Shown: positions 52,549 to 62,006 of the stretch, piece by piece
Layout of the letters: every line of letters starts with the position of its first letter
Numbering within the stretch: position 1 is the first letter of the stretch
Assembly (NCBI GenBank): GCA_964578835.1
Contig: CAZOEL010000025.1
Location: 1-64,000 of the forward strand
DNA from: CAZOEL01 sp964578835
GTDB lineage: Bacteria; Desulfobacterota; Syntrophobacteria; Syntrophobacterales; Syntrophobacteraceae
Reading direction: 5' to 3'
Length of the DNA stretch: 64,000 nt
Position numbers and translations under genes: made by a program
The notes under the pieces: generated by a model
Told to the model about the DNA's origin: nothing
Databases searched by the model: none
Seen by the model: only the letters and a program-made list of their open reading frames with translations

Positions 52549-52941
52549 TCAATCGCTTGGCAAGCTTCGCCGAAGGCGTTCGACCAATTCTTCCAGATCG
52601 TTCTTATCCCCTTCCTGGTAATCGTCCGGGTAGAGAAGGAGAGACATATAGAAGACGCTCCCCAGGTGCAGCGCATAACCAGCCCGTTTGGCGAAATCGA
52701 TCAACCCGCTCATGATTTCTTCACGGATGCTGTGCTCGACATCTTCAAGGAGTGGTTCCACTGCTTCAGGCAGATCCAATAAGATCATGCTTTTTACTTC
52801 CAGATGACGACGGTAGCCATCAGGATCGTTGTCAGTAAAGAGCGCTTTATGAGCATCCGCTTCGGTTTCACGGATCTCTCCCGCGACCTTTTCAATTGTT
52901 TGCAGGACGTTTTCCAATGCTCTTTTCGATTCTTTCTTCAT
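52549..52941 (-). CDS. Hypothetical helical protein
   Basis: 130 residues, soluble, charged and helical (ALENVLQTIEKVAGEIRETEADAHKA). No motif or known family recognised. It is followed on the same strand by the His-rich membrane protein, so the two may be functionally linked, for example as an accessory or regulatory subunit. The first ATG is used. Confidence 0.6.
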   Translation of the reverse strand: MKKESKRALENVLQTIEKVAGEIRETEADAHKALFTDNDPDGYRRHLEVKSMILLDLPEAVEPLLEDVEHSIREEIMSGLIDFAKRAGYALHLGSVFYMSLLLYPDDYQEGDKNDLEELVERLRRSLPSD

Positions 52942-53217
52942 CTGCGCTCCCGATAAAGATTACCGAACTCTGGGGGGATCGGAGATTTCCAAGCATGGCA
53001 AGTGCAGCCCGGAATGGCTCCCATCGTGGTTTCAGCCTCTACCAGACGGTAGATATTAGCATAAAAGAAGGCGGTCGGTAATCAAATTGCTTCGCTAAAT
53101 CTAAATGAGAATTGTTGCGCGCTGGACAGAGTCGTCTGTACTGTGATATCAAATCCTGAAATCGACGTATGACACACCCCCTCCACTCACAACAATATTT
53201 GAAGGAGGATAACCGCT

Positions 53218-53604
53218 ATGTCAGCAGAGAAAAGAAAACATCCCAGGTTTCATGTCAAATACGGAGCTCTCGCCGCACTGCGGAAACCCGGCGAACTGAT
53301 GACGAAGATCGGCTTGGTCGAAGATATCAGTGAAGGAGGCTTGGGGTTTGCGCATGTAGGCAAGTGGGAATGGCCTGATGGGCGGATGGAGCTCGAGATA
53401 GCCGGGCATGAGATGGCGGCGGCGTCGATGGGCCGGATTTCATGCAAGCTCGTCCACAAGGATGTCGTGGATATTGATGCTTTCGATCCCCTGGAAACCG
53501 TCCATTGCGGTTTGCAGTTCGAGGAGCTCTCTGAAAATCAATCCGCGGCCCTAAAGCAGATTATCAAAATGAATAAGGCGAAGCATGCTCCGCTGACGCA
53601 TTGA
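53218..53604 (+). CDS. PilZ-domain protein
   Basis: A 128-residue single PilZ domain, the common c-di-GMP receptor. Both binding motifs are present: RKHPR (R-x-x-x-R) at residues 6-10 and DISEGG (D-x-S-x-x-G) near 36. It should respond to c-di-GMP made or removed by enzymes such as the EAL protein elsewhere in this window and affect motility, adhesion or transcription through an unknown partner. GAAGGAGG upstream supports the ATG. Monocistronic, followed by a strong hairpin. Confidence 0.88.
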   Translation: MSAEKRKHPRFHVKYGALAALRKPGELMTKIGLVEDISEGGLGFAHVGKWEWPDGRMELEIAGHEMAAASMGRISCKLVHKDVVDIDAFDPLETVHCGLQFEELSENQSAALKQIIKMNKAKHAPLTH

Positions 53605-53625
53605 ACACGTTGCGAACTGACTGTC

Positions 53626-53667
53626 CGCCGTCCTGTGCGCACTAGGCGCTCGTTCTACAGGACGGCG
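53626..53667 (+). terminator. Hairpin after the PilZ gene
   Basis: CGCCGTCCTGT (53626-53636) pairs perfectly with ACAGGACGGCG (53657-53667), with an inner GCGC/GCGC stem. It starts 22 bp after the PilZ stop codon. No T run follows, so termination may be inefficient. Confidence 0.6.
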
Positions 53668-53907
53668 CATCATACAGGCGACAGCAGCTCCCATAAACGA
53701 ATCGGTTGGCATTGCTCCGAAACCTGGTCCCTTCAGCCTTTCTATTGAATCAGGCTTGAGCCTTCTCCGCATCGCCGCTTCAATCCATGCCGCCTTGTAC
53801 CATTTGACACTTAATTCCCCCTTTGTTAGCTTATCGACTGCATTGAGCGCTTTTTATTACAACAGGCTTCACTTGTCTGAAATCATTGCGGAACACGATA
53901 AAACGCC

Positions 53908-54735
53908 ATGGACGCCCCCGAAAGGACAATTGACACGGCCATACTTGGAGCCGTCATCAAGGAGATTGAGCCGCTATGCGGCGTTCTCAATGACTTGCAT
54001 AGCTTTGAGCTCCGAGGACAGTCTTTTTTTTCGGGAATTTACGCCGGCAGACGCCTTCTGGTCGGCGCAACCGGCATCGGGAAAGTGAACGCAGCCATAA
54101 CGACCTCCGCGCTGCTCGAGCGTTTTTCCGTCTCGAGGGTCTGCAATATGGGCTGTGCGGGAGCCTACGCAGAAGGTCCCCTGCAAGTTGGCGACGTGCT
54201 GTTGACGGACGACTCGCTTCTCGGCGACGAGGGGATTCTTGGCGAAGGCGGACCTCAGTCTTCAAGAGAGATTGGCATCCCAATCCTCGTACACAACGGA
54301 AAGCAGTTCTTCGACTCTATTCCCCTGGACGAGCATCTGGAGGGTCAAGGAATTCGAGGGAAGATCCCAAGCGGCTGGCGCTATTCGACCGGCGGCCCGG
54401 CTCCCGAGGCTGAATGGGTTATAGAATCAGATGACAGAGCAAGAAAGAATGAGGAACGTTTTCGGATCGTCTACGGTCCCAGCCTCACGGTAGGGATGGC
54501 GAGCGCAGATCTCGCCACGGCCTCAAAACGATTCTCGCACTACGGGGCCTTTGCTGAAAACATGGAAGGAAGCGCTGTTGCTCAGGCTTGCTTTCGCTTC
54601 GGCGTTCCAGTTATTGAATGCCGGGGGATGAGCAACATTGCCGGAAATAGATCCAAAGCGCACTGGCGGTTGGAAGAGGCGATCTCGCATTGTAATGCTA
54701 TAATATTGGGATGGCTTGCTCAAAGCCGCATCTGA
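53908..54735 (+). CDS. mqnB: Futalosine hydrolase
   Basis: A 275-residue nucleoside-phosphorylase-fold enzyme, longer than the ~220-residue typical MqnB because of an insertion around residues 120-180. It removes the base from futalosine in the futalosine route to menaquinone. Visible motifs are VGATGIGKVNAA, NMGCAGAY, GDVLLTDDSLLGDEG, FAENMEGSAVAQ and CRGMSNIAGNR, a pattern typical of futalosine hydrolases. Its stop codon overlaps the mqnD ATG (TGATG), which fixes the pathway assignment. mqnA and mqnC are not in the window. Confidence 0.9.
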   Translation: MDAPERTIDTAILGAVIKEIEPLCGVLNDLHSFELRGQSFFSGIYAGRRLLVGATGIGKVNAAITTSALLERFSVSRVCNMGCAGAYAEGPLQVGDVLLTDDSLLGDEGILGEGGPQSSREIGIPILVHNGKQFFDSIPLDEHLEGQGIRGKIPSGWRYSTGGPAPEAEWVIESDDRARKNEERFRIVYGPSLTVGMASADLATASKRFSHYGAFAENMEGSAVAQACFRFGVPVIECRGMSNIAGNRSKAHWRLEEAISHCNAIILGWLAQSRI

Positions 54736-55595
54736 TGAAAGAGGAGAACATGAGACAGTCGATGCGACTGGGATTTTCGCCCTGTCCGAACGATACCTTC
54801 ATTTTCTACGCTTTGGCGGAAGGACGCGTCAGCGCAAACCCTTATCGTCTCGACTTGACGATTGCCGACGTCGAAGCTCTCAACCGGGAAGCCCGGAACG
54901 GAGCGCTGGACGTGAGCAAAGTTTCCACTCACGCCATCCTGCACCTTTTGGAAGATTATCACCTGCTCGGGTCAGGCGGGGCCATCGGACGCGGCTGCGG
55001 TCCTCTCGTGGCATCCTCGAAGCCCATGAAGCCGGAAGAGCTCGGCAACAAGTCCATCGCCATACCGGGCAGGCACACGACAGCCAATCTGCTGCTCCAG
55101 CTTTCCGGCTTCCATCAGGGCGAAAGCGTCGAGATGCAGTTCGACCAGATCATGCCCTCCATTGCCTCCGGGAAAGTGGAAGCCGGCGTCATCATCCACG
55201 AAGGCCGCTTCACTTACCCCGCCTTAGGGCTCGAGCTGGTCCTCGATCTCGGTCAATGGTGGGAATTGAAGACAGGGCTTCCCCTCCCCCTTGGAGGCAT
55301 TGTCATGAGGCGCGACATGGGACTGGATGCGGCTCAATTCATGGAGAACAAGATTCGTGAAAGCCTGCTGTACGCCAGAACGTCGCCCAAGGATGCATGG
55401 CCGTACATAAGAGAACGCGCACAAGAGATGGCGCCTGAAGTCATCCACCGGCACATCGACATGTTTGTTAATGATTTCAGTATGGATGCCGGCTTTGAAG
55501 GGAAGAAGGCAGTCAGATACATGCTCGAAGCAGCCGCAAAGCTTGAAGGCCTGCCCTTGCCCGAAGCGCCTGTCTTTTGGGATGACGCCCTATGA
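54735..55595 (+). CDS. mqnD: 1,4-Dihydroxy-6-naphthoate synthase
   Basis: About 286 residues. Converts cyclic dehypoxanthine futalosine to 1,4-dihydroxy-6-naphthoate, a late step of menaquinone synthesis. The family opening GFSPCPNDTFIFYAL and the substrate-binding segments SKVSTHAILHL, GSGGAIGRGCGPLV and IIHEGRFTYPALGL are present. The ATG at 54735 overlaps the mqnB stop; a downstream ATG at 54750 is an alternative. Together with mqnB it indicates an anaerobic respiratory chain using menaquinone. Confidence 0.93.
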   Translation: MKEENMRQSMRLGFSPCPNDTFIFYALAEGRVSANPYRLDLTIADVEALNREARNGALDVSKVSTHAILHLLEDYHLLGSGGAIGRGCGPLVASSKPMKPEELGNKSIAIPGRHTTANLLLQLSGFHQGESVEMQFDQIMPSIASGKVEAGVIIHEGRFTYPALGLELVLDLGQWWELKTGLPLPLGGIVMRRDMGLDAAQFMENKIRESLLYARTSPKDAWPYIRERAQEMAPEVIHRHIDMFVNDFSMDAGFEGKKAVRYMLEAAAKLEGLPLPEAPVFWDDAL

Positions 55596-55708
55596 TCCAT
55601 CTTTCGACTTTGCGTTTTGATCATGTTAATCGCCCATGCTCATGCTTGTCTATGGCATGCGGCATGGGATCCAATCTTTGGACAACATAACCCCCAAGAG
55701 AGAGAATC

Positions 55709-56809
55709 ATGGAATCAAAGATGCTTCGATACTTCCTTTTTCCTCATTCAAGCCTGTCCGAAAGCGAATTCCGCAGCTTGTCGATTTTGCTCCCCAACCT
55801 CTCCTTACTCCAGGTCGTCCGCGCTCCGTCCATACCGCTATGGGCGGAAGGGCAGTTCTCCGCGGCGCAGGTCTTCCACGAACAAGAGCGTATGCAACAG
55901 ATCGACGCCTGTTTGAGAAGCTTTCAGGAAGTCGGAAGTTTCTACGGGAACGAGTGCCTTCTGGCGTCTGTCAGCCAGAAGCTCAGTCTTCGGGAGTCTG
56001 GAGAAAGCCGCTTCAAGATTCAGGGAGATTTGAGAGGAAAGGAGACCAAGACGCCGGACCCGGAAGAAGCGCTGTTGCTTGAGGCGGGGACGTTCTTGGA
56101 AATGGCCCTGGATCTTGACGAAAAGGAGCGCGATCTCGAGACCGGCTTCTCTCAGGCAGAAGCCCTCGAAGACGAGTTCCGGCGCATTATCGGGATGAGC
56201 GAGGGCGACGACATGGAAGACTCCATAGAATCCGTCACCCCGCCTCTTTCAATCGGCAAGGGAAACCTCGCCTTCATGCTCTCAAAGAGAATGACCTGCT
56301 GGCTCCGGCTTTTCTCGCGCTATGCGCTCGCCGAAAAGCCGGTCCTGACGACTATTGTGCGAGACTCGGCCGAAGAGCTCTTCGACCATCTGCAGGCGCA
56401 ATACGACCGGGCGGGCAAATCTTTTGGCATCACACGACGTTCCCTGGCTTCGATACCTTGTGCGGATCGTTTGTCGAAAGAGGCCTTTGCGTCGATGGTC
56501 CGCGGAATGAGTGACGCGGGCTTGCTGGAATCCTACTGGAAAAGTCTTGAAGAAGTCCTGAGAAACCCGCATGACTCAGAGCTTGAGCAAGAACTGGCGG
56601 AAAGAGCGCAAGCCATCGAGAAACAGATGCAAGGGCTGGAAAGCGCAAAGCATAGATCCGGGGCGAAGCGGACAACGCTCTCACTCACATACGTCGAAGA
56701 GCGCAGTATAAGCGATCTTTGGCATCCCATAGACAAGGAAGGTCATAAGCTCCTGGGCGATGGACAATCTTTACAGGGAGCTCCGTCCATCTTTCTCCAC
56801 CTCGAATAA
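55709..56809 (+). CDS. Conserved hypothetical protein
   Basis: 366 residues, soluble, Glu/Leu-rich and mostly helical; no signal peptide. It opens MLRYFLFPHSSLSESEFRSLSILLP and has a long helix near the C terminus (ELEQELAERAQAIEKQMQGLE). I recognise no domain or catalytic motif. It lies 113 bp after mqnD on the same strand and may be co-transcribed, though a link to menaquinone is not shown. Confidence 0.65.
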   Translation: MESKMLRYFLFPHSSLSESEFRSLSILLPNLSLLQVVRAPSIPLWAEGQFSAAQVFHEQERMQQIDACLRSFQEVGSFYGNECLLASVSQKLSLRESGESRFKIQGDLRGKETKTPDPEEALLLEAGTFLEMALDLDEKERDLETGFSQAEALEDEFRRIIGMSEGDDMEDSIESVTPPLSIGKGNLAFMLSKRMTCWLRLFSRYALAEKPVLTTIVRDSAEELFDHLQAQYDRAGKSFGITRRSLASIPCADRLSKEAFASMVRGMSDAGLLESYWKSLEEVLRNPHDSELEQELAERAQAIEKQMQGLESAKHRSGAKRTTLSLTYVEERSISDLWHPIDKEGHKLLGDGQSLQGAPSIFLHLE

Positions 56810-56841
56810 ACTTCGGGTCATCATCCCACTGCGCACGTAGC

Positions 56842-56951
56842 GAGCGTAGGGTGGGCGCGTCTTTTTTTGCGCCCACAAGCTTGTCTAAGAGGACCGGTCC
56901 TTGGTGGGCGGGAAAAAACCTCCGCCCACCCTACGCTCGTCAAAATGAGAA
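56842..56951. repeat. Nested inverted repeats between convergent genes
   Basis: GAGCGTAGGGTGGGCG (56842-56857) is exactly complementary to 56923-56938. Inside are GTGGGCGC/GCGCCCAC (56851-56876) with a T run and a second GGTGGGCGG/CCGCCCACC hairpin. The CCCACCCTACGC...CAAAATGAGAA part recurs at 27098-27128. It probably terminates transcription of both convergent genes. Confidence 0.7.
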
Positions 56952-56963
56952 GCGCCGCCAATC

Positions 56964-58679
56964 CTATAACTTCCTCGACCTCAAAATGGAAATTATCAGC
57001 CAGACGCCCAAAATGGTGGCGACGATATAGCCGGCAAGACCAAAAATCGCGGTCAGGGAGATGGTCTGGAACCCGAACAGATCGATTCTGAATTCGAGCA
57101 CTTTCTGGCCGGAATTGAGGATCATGGCCGCCGCCAGAATGGATGCGGATATGACAATCCCCACCGTCAGCCGGTTAACGCCTTTCTCGATCTGATTTTC
57201 TATTTTATCCAGACCTCCATGCCAGAGCTCCACGCGGTGTTTGCCCTTCGACGCCTGTTTGAGGATATCGTTCAGGTACTTCGGAGCGTTCTTGAGATAC
57301 CCCCCCATGTAACGGACGTCTCTGCCCAGGTTTTTGAGCAGGCTTCTCGCCTCGTACCCTTTTTGTATCAACTGTTTCGCATAAGGCTTCGTCACTTCGA
57401 GAATGCTCGCGTCGCTGCCGAGTATTTTGCCGAGCGCTTCGGTCTGTATGAAGGTCTTGAAAAGAAGGAGAAGGTTTCTGGGGAGTTGGATGTGGTGCTT
57501 GAGCACGAGCTGCATTACCTGATCGTAGACGTCCCTTACGGATATGTTTTTGAGGGAGCGGCCGTAGAAGGACTCGCTCATGTCTTTGAGATCCACTCGA
57601 AAGGCGGCGATATCCACCGTCTCTTCATCGATAAGTCCCGCATCGGTCAAGGCGTCCATTACCATGTCGTAGTCGTGCTCGGCGTAACCCAGGAATAGAT
57701 TGGCGATCTGGCGCATCATTTCTTCATCGAGATAGCCGATTATGCCGAAATCGACGAGGCTGACCCTGCCGTCGGCCATGACGATGGTGTTGCCCGGATG
57801 AGGGTCCGCATGAAACGCGCCGAATTCCATCAACTGCTTGGAAAAAGAGCGCAAGCCAATCAGAGCCACTTCCCTGGGGTCGATTCCAAGCGCCCGGATA
57901 GCCTCCACATCATCCATCTTGACCCCGTCGATATACTCCATGACAAGAATCGACCTTGCGCAGTAATCCCAGTAGACCGCCGGGATGTAAATCTCGTCCA
58001 CATCCCGGAAGTTGGAAGAGAATTTCTCGATGTTTCCGGCCTCGATCATCATATCGAGCTCTCTAAAAATGACGCGCTCGAATTCTTTCACCAGGTTCGA
58101 GACTCCCAATATGCGCCCAATCTCGAAAGAATTTTCTATCTTCTCCGCCAGGTAATACATGAGGCGAATATCTTCCCGGATCTTCTTGTCGATGCCGGGC
58201 CGGATGACTTTGACCGCCACCTTCTCGCCGGTAAAGAGCCGTCCCTTGTGGACCTGGCCGACGGAAGCCGCGGCGATGCATTCGGGATCGAATTCAGCAA
58301 AGATAGCCCTCAAAGGCCTTTTGAGCTCTTTTTCGAGGACGGCCTTAACATCCTCGAAGGGTATGGGGGGAACGCTGTCCTGAAGCTTTACGAGCTCCTC
58401 TATGTACTCGGGAGGGAATAGATCGGCGCGAGTGCTCATGAGCTGACCCAGCTTTATGAAGCTTGGACCAAGCTCCTCCAAAACCAGCCGAATGCGTCTG
58501 GGAGAAGGAAAACCGGAGCTGAATATGAGATCTTCATCCTCAACTCCTTTCCCTTTTGTTTTGCCGGAATCGAACATGCGCTCGACCAAATTGCCAAAAC
58601 CATGCTTGATCAAGACTCCGGTGATGGCCCCGAATCTTCTGAAGCCCCTTGCGCCGTATCCACCATGAAGAAATCCCAT
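56964..58679 (-). CDS. ABC1/UbiB-family atypical kinase
   Basis: About 571 residues from the ATG at 58679, with a GGAAGGGG site upstream. Contains the UbiB/COQ8 signatures: LGPSFIKLGQ (the KxGQ motif), AAASVGQVHKG (Ala-rich loop), VAVKVIRP, the catalytic GAFHADPHPGN and LVDFGIIG. The C terminus carries two membrane helices (VGIVISASILAAAMIL; IFGLAGYIVATILGVWLI), as in UbiB. These proteins support quinone biosynthesis or membrane lipid handling; the nearby mqn genes make a menaquinone role attractive, but that is inference. Confidence 0.9.
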   Translation of the reverse strand: MGFLHGGYGARGFRRFGAITGVLIKHGFGNLVERMFDSGKTKGKGVEDEDLIFSSGFPSPRRIRLVLEELGPSFIKLGQLMSTRADLFPPEYIEELVKLQDSVPPIPFEDVKAVLEKELKRPLRAIFAEFDPECIAAASVGQVHKGRLFTGEKVAVKVIRPGIDKKIREDIRLMYYLAEKIENSFEIGRILGVSNLVKEFERVIFRELDMMIEAGNIEKFSSNFRDVDEIYIPAVYWDYCARSILVMEYIDGVKMDDVEAIRALGIDPREVALIGLRSFSKQLMEFGAFHADPHPGNTIVMADGRVSLVDFGIIGYLDEEMMRQIANLFLGYAEHDYDMVMDALTDAGLIDEETVDIAAFRVDLKDMSESFYGRSLKNISVRDVYDQVMQLVLKHHIQLPRNLLLLFKTFIQTEALGKILGSDASILEVTKPYAKQLIQKGYEARSLLKNLGRDVRYMGGYLKNAPKYLNDILKQASKGKHRVELWHGGLDKIENQIEKGVNRLTVGIVISASILAAAMILNSGQKVLEFRIDLFGFQTISLTAIFGLAGYIVATILGVWLIISILRSRKL

Positions 58680-58747
58680 CCCATCCCCTTCCGATCCAAG
58701 CAATCATTTCGACCGCTTCTCAAAGCTTGCACACAGAACAATAGACA

Positions 58748-58945
58748 TTATCGCAAATAGGCCGATCTAGAGTGGACTCTGAAATTATGCAGAGCGCAAG
58801 CAATCTCGATCACCAGATCATCATATTGATCTTTGGTGTTTCTGAAAACATCTTTGACTATTCGACATCGTTTCACTCCCGATATGACATGCTCTACGAT
58901 GATGCGAACCTCATGATATGAGTCTATTCTCCTCCTTTTATTTCG
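58748..58945 (-). pseudogene. C-terminal remnant of a DDE transposase
   Basis: Reading the minus strand, 58748-58930 gives a C-terminal transposase signature: VRIIVEHVISGVKRCRIVKD and then ACALHNFRV before a TAA stop. This is the IS5-type pattern VEHAIGGVKR...LHNFR. The upstream part continues only in a shifted frame (KNRLEKQRKGIDTEIKGGE), so at least one frameshift is present and no catalytic domain remains. Terminal repeats were not found. It is an inactive insertion-sequence scar in a 541-bp interval that otherwise holds nothing recognisable. Confidence 0.75.
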
Positions 58946-59245
58946 GTGTCAATCCCTTTCCTCTGCTTCTCGAGCCTATTTTTTTGCCAAAGACTGAACC
59001 GGCTCCTATCCCGGCAGAGGATACTCAGACTCGTCCGGTTCCGACACTCTTCCCTTCCTGAAAACCTTTACCTGATAGGGATCTCTGGACAAATGGGAGG
59101 GCCTGGCGCAGTGTTTGAGTCTTCTCTTTCCATCGCCTCGCTTTGCTTGTAAGATCTCCCAAACCGATGGGATCATTAAAGAGGACGTCGAATCGGCTCG
59201 GATAGCCTTCGGCTGGGGAATCGGAATGGAAAGGGGATAAGCCGA

Positions 59246-60304
59246 ATGAACAAAGAGGAAGCAACCCGGAGACTAAGGCAGGAAGATCACAGGGTAAAAC
59301 CGGGCCAGAACTTTGAAGTCCGCCGAATGCAGCCGGAAGATGCGTGGGGCGTTGCCCGCTGTTTCTATGCCGTCTACGGCGAGCACTATCCCTTCGATCT
59401 CTACTACATTCCGGAAAAGCTCGTCGAGGCAAACAGGACGGGAGACGTGCACAGCGTCGTCGCACGAACAGAAAGCGGAGACATCGTAGCCTGCGCGGCC
59501 CTGTACAGAAGCTCGGCGCCCTCCCCCAAAGTCCTTGAAGCAGGCCAGGCAATCGTTCTTCCCGACTACCGCTCCACCTTCGCCGCTCTGTGTATCAAGG
59601 ATTATATCTTCGATGACCTGGTCCCCTGCGTAGAGGTTGATCAGGTATTCGGCGAGGCGGTCTGCAACCATCTCATTACCCAACGGATGCTCCTGATAGC
59701 AGACTTCATTGAAACCGGCATCGAAGTCGGATTGATGGCTGCCGAAGCCTACGAGAACCCGGGATTTCCAAATGACCGGATATCCACGGTGCTGTCGTTC
59801 AAAAGAGTGCGCGACGAAATGCGCACCACCTATATACCCGGTGAATATGAACAGGTTCTGAAATACATTCTGTCGGATCTGGACCTCACGAGGAATGTCG
59901 CGGCTTCTGAGACCGGGATTCCATCGGGTCTTTCCACAGACTTGCAGACCCAGTTTTTCGACTTTGCCGGGGTAGCCCGATTCAGCGGTTTTCGCACGGG
60001 AGAAGACTTCCCGCAAATCCTGGCCGCGGCGGAAATCCAGGCGCAAAGCCGTGAAATCCAGGTCGTGCAGGTTTATGTAAACCTGGGCGAGCCATGGTCC
60101 GGCCGGACCACATCCGTGTTGCGGGAAAAGGGCTATTTCTTCGGCGGCTTTCTTCCGAGATGGTTCGATACGGACGGAATGCTTATGCAAAAGCTCGTCT
60201 CGCTTCCGAACTTCGATTCCATAAAGCTCTTCTCCCAACGCGCCAGGGACATCCTGGAATTCATTCGCCGGGATATAAACAATCAACTTTCAGGAAAGGG
60301 CTGA
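59246..60304 (+). CDS. GNAT-family N-acetyltransferase-like protein
   Basis: 352 residues. The N-terminal ~180 residues look like a GNAT fold, starting FEVRRMQPEDAWGVARCFYAVYG and SVVARTESGDIVACAALYR; the pyrophosphate-binding R/Q-x-x-G-x-G/A signature is not obvious, so activity is uncertain. The rest is a second domain of similar size, possibly a degenerate second GNAT (QVVQVYVNLGEP). AAAGGGG precedes the ATG. It is convergent with the acyl carrier protein gene and may belong to the adjacent fatty-acid-like locus, perhaps acting on an ACP-bound acyl group. Confidence 0.7.
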   Translation: MNKEEATRRLRQEDHRVKPGQNFEVRRMQPEDAWGVARCFYAVYGEHYPFDLYYIPEKLVEANRTGDVHSVVARTESGDIVACAALYRSSAPSPKVLEAGQAIVLPDYRSTFAALCIKDYIFDDLVPCVEVDQVFGEAVCNHLITQRMLLIADFIETGIEVGLMAAEAYENPGFPNDRISTVLSFKRVRDEMRTTYIPGEYEQVLKYILSDLDLTRNVAASETGIPSGLSTDLQTQFFDFAGVARFSGFRTGEDFPQILAAAEIQAQSREIQVVQVYVNLGEPWSGRTTSVLREKGYFFGGFLPRWFDTDGMLMQKLVSLPNFDSIKLFSQRARDILEFIRRDINNQLSGKG

Positions 60305-60399
60305 GGGACAATTAATTTCCCGCAGAACCGCAAAGATCCGGCTTAGTATTCCCCGTTCAGCGCAATTCTGCGAGAAAGACAGCCCCCCGTATGATGCCT

Positions 60400-60654
60400 T
60401 TATGCTCCAGCCTGGCTCTGCGCTTTGATGAGCAGATCGACCAGTCCATTCACGTTGGTGATGGCAGCGAGCTCGTTTCTCGGAATTTTTACTTTCAACT
60501 CTTTCGTGGAGCCTGTTACAACCTCCAGCAAGGCAAGGCTGTCGACCCCTATTTCTTTGTACGATATGCCGGCATCGAGAGGTCTCTCCCGCAACTCCGG
60601 CAACGCGCTATACACATGCCTGAACACCATAGCCGTTACTTCTTCTCGCGTCAT
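60400..60654 (-). CDS. Acyl carrier protein
   Basis: An 84-residue carrier protein from the ATG at 60654, preceded by AAGGAG at nine bases. The phosphopantetheine-bearing Ser39 is in EIGVDSLALLE. It differs from housekeeping AcpP (the usual DSLDTVELVM is missing) and lacks the strong acidity of AcpP, so it is probably a dedicated carrier for the ketosynthase and dehydratase encoded nearby. It is separated from them by a divergent nitroreductase gene. Confidence 0.85.
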   Translation of the reverse strand: MTREEVTAMVFRHVYSALPELRERPLDAGISYKEIGVDSLALLEVVTGSTKELKVKIPRNELAAITNVNGLVDLLIKAQSQAGA

Positions 60655-61027
60655 TTGTCCATGCTCCTTTCTTCTGCAGTAGTTGGGCGCGGCAACGCCT
60701 TTTTCCGCATTTGCCGCCATGCAACCGTTTCAAGACCCGAGCTTTCCCTTACACCCGCTCTGTACAAACGAACCGCAAAGGTCCGGGCTCAGTACGCCTC
60801 CTTCCAGATTTCCGCGCAGAATAAACCAAAACCGCTTGCACAGCCATAATAATCGCGAAGAATGGATTGCATTTCCCATCCATCCGGGCAATAGACAGCA
60901 TGGTGATTGAACGTTCGAAAATGGGGAAGCCTCGAACCCGAACCTGAAGGGGGGTTCCTCTTGTAATTCTTTCGGGAACTCGCGCATGGACTGGAAGACA
61001 GCGTCTACTGTCCACAGGAGGGATACT

Positions 61028-61849
61028 ATGAGTCTGTTGAAAATCGATCGTGAATTGTGCAAGCAAGACGGAATCTGCGCTGCCGTCTGTCCCGTAGGCG
61101 CCGTTTCCTTTCAGAAGGGCGAATACCCTGTCCCCATTCACGATGCCGACGATATATGCATACGATGTGGTCATTGTGTGGCTTCATGTCCGGTCGGTGG
61201 TCTTTCGCATCGGGAAATGGCAGTCAGAGAATGCGCTCCCCTAAGAAGAGAGCTTTTCCCGACACCCGATTTTTGCGAGCATTTCTTGCGCAGTCGACGT
61301 TCCATCAGGGTTTACAAGAGCGAGCCGGTTCCGCGAGCGGACATCTCAAGGGTCATCGAAATCGCCCGCTACGCTCCCTCCGGGCACAACTGCCAGTGCG
61401 TAGAGTGGCTGGTTTTCGATAACCGGGAGCAATTGCGCGCTCTAGCACAAATCGTTGCCGATTGGATGCGCTGGGTGATAGACAGTATGCCGGAATCCGA
61501 CTTGGGCCGACACATGGATAAGATGCTGAAGCGGTTTGAAAACGGCAATGACGTCATTTTGCGCGACGCGCCGGTTTTGATCGTAGCGCATGCAGAGGCG
61601 GGCAACCGAATGGCGGCTTCTGCCTGCACCCTCGCCCTCGGCTACCTCGAACTGGCGGCGCCAACCATGGGTCTGGGCTGTTGCTGGGCGGGCTACTTCA
61701 GCGCTGCGGCAACCTATTTCCCGCCTATGAAAGAGGCTCTTTCACTCCCCCAAAATCACCAATGCTTCGGCAGCATGGTGGCAGGATGCCCGAAGTTCGG
61801 TTATCACAGGCTTCCGGCGCGCAAGCCTCCTATCATTACGTGGCGTTGA
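61028..61849 (+). CDS. Ferredoxin-nitroreductase fusion protein
   Basis: About 273 residues. Residues 1-75 form a 2[4Fe-4S] ferredoxin with CKQDGICAAVCP and CIRCGHCVASCP. The rest is an FMN-dependent nitroreductase-fold domain opening RSRRSIRVYKSEPV, with ARYAPSGHNCQ and GLGCCWAGYF. Such fusions probably pass electrons from ferredoxin to FMN and reduce an unsaturated or nitro-type substrate. GGAGGGATACT before the ATG supports the start. Its place between carrier-protein and ketosynthase genes suggests it could reduce an acyl intermediate, an inference. Confidence 0.85.
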   Translation: MSLLKIDRELCKQDGICAAVCPVGAVSFQKGEYPVPIHDADDICIRCGHCVASCPVGGLSHREMAVRECAPLRRELFPTPDFCEHFLRSRRSIRVYKSEPVPRADISRVIEIARYAPSGHNCQCVEWLVFDNREQLRALAQIVADWMRWVIDSMPESDLGRHMDKMLKRFENGNDVILRDAPVLIVAHAEAGNRMAASACTLALGYLELAAPTMGLGCCWAGYFSAAATYFPPMKEALSLPQNHQCFGSMVAGCPKFGYHRLPARKPPIITWR

Positions 61850-62006
61850 ACGGGTCTGACCACTGCCCGGCCGAAGCCTGCCCACAGAGGCTTCAGAATA
61901 AGCGCCCGACCGAAAGCTCTTTAACATTCCAACCATCCTTGTGCTGAGTCTGTCGAAGCATGATGACGAACTGAGCCGCCCTGCTTGGCTTGTAGCCTAT
62001 GGGGGG

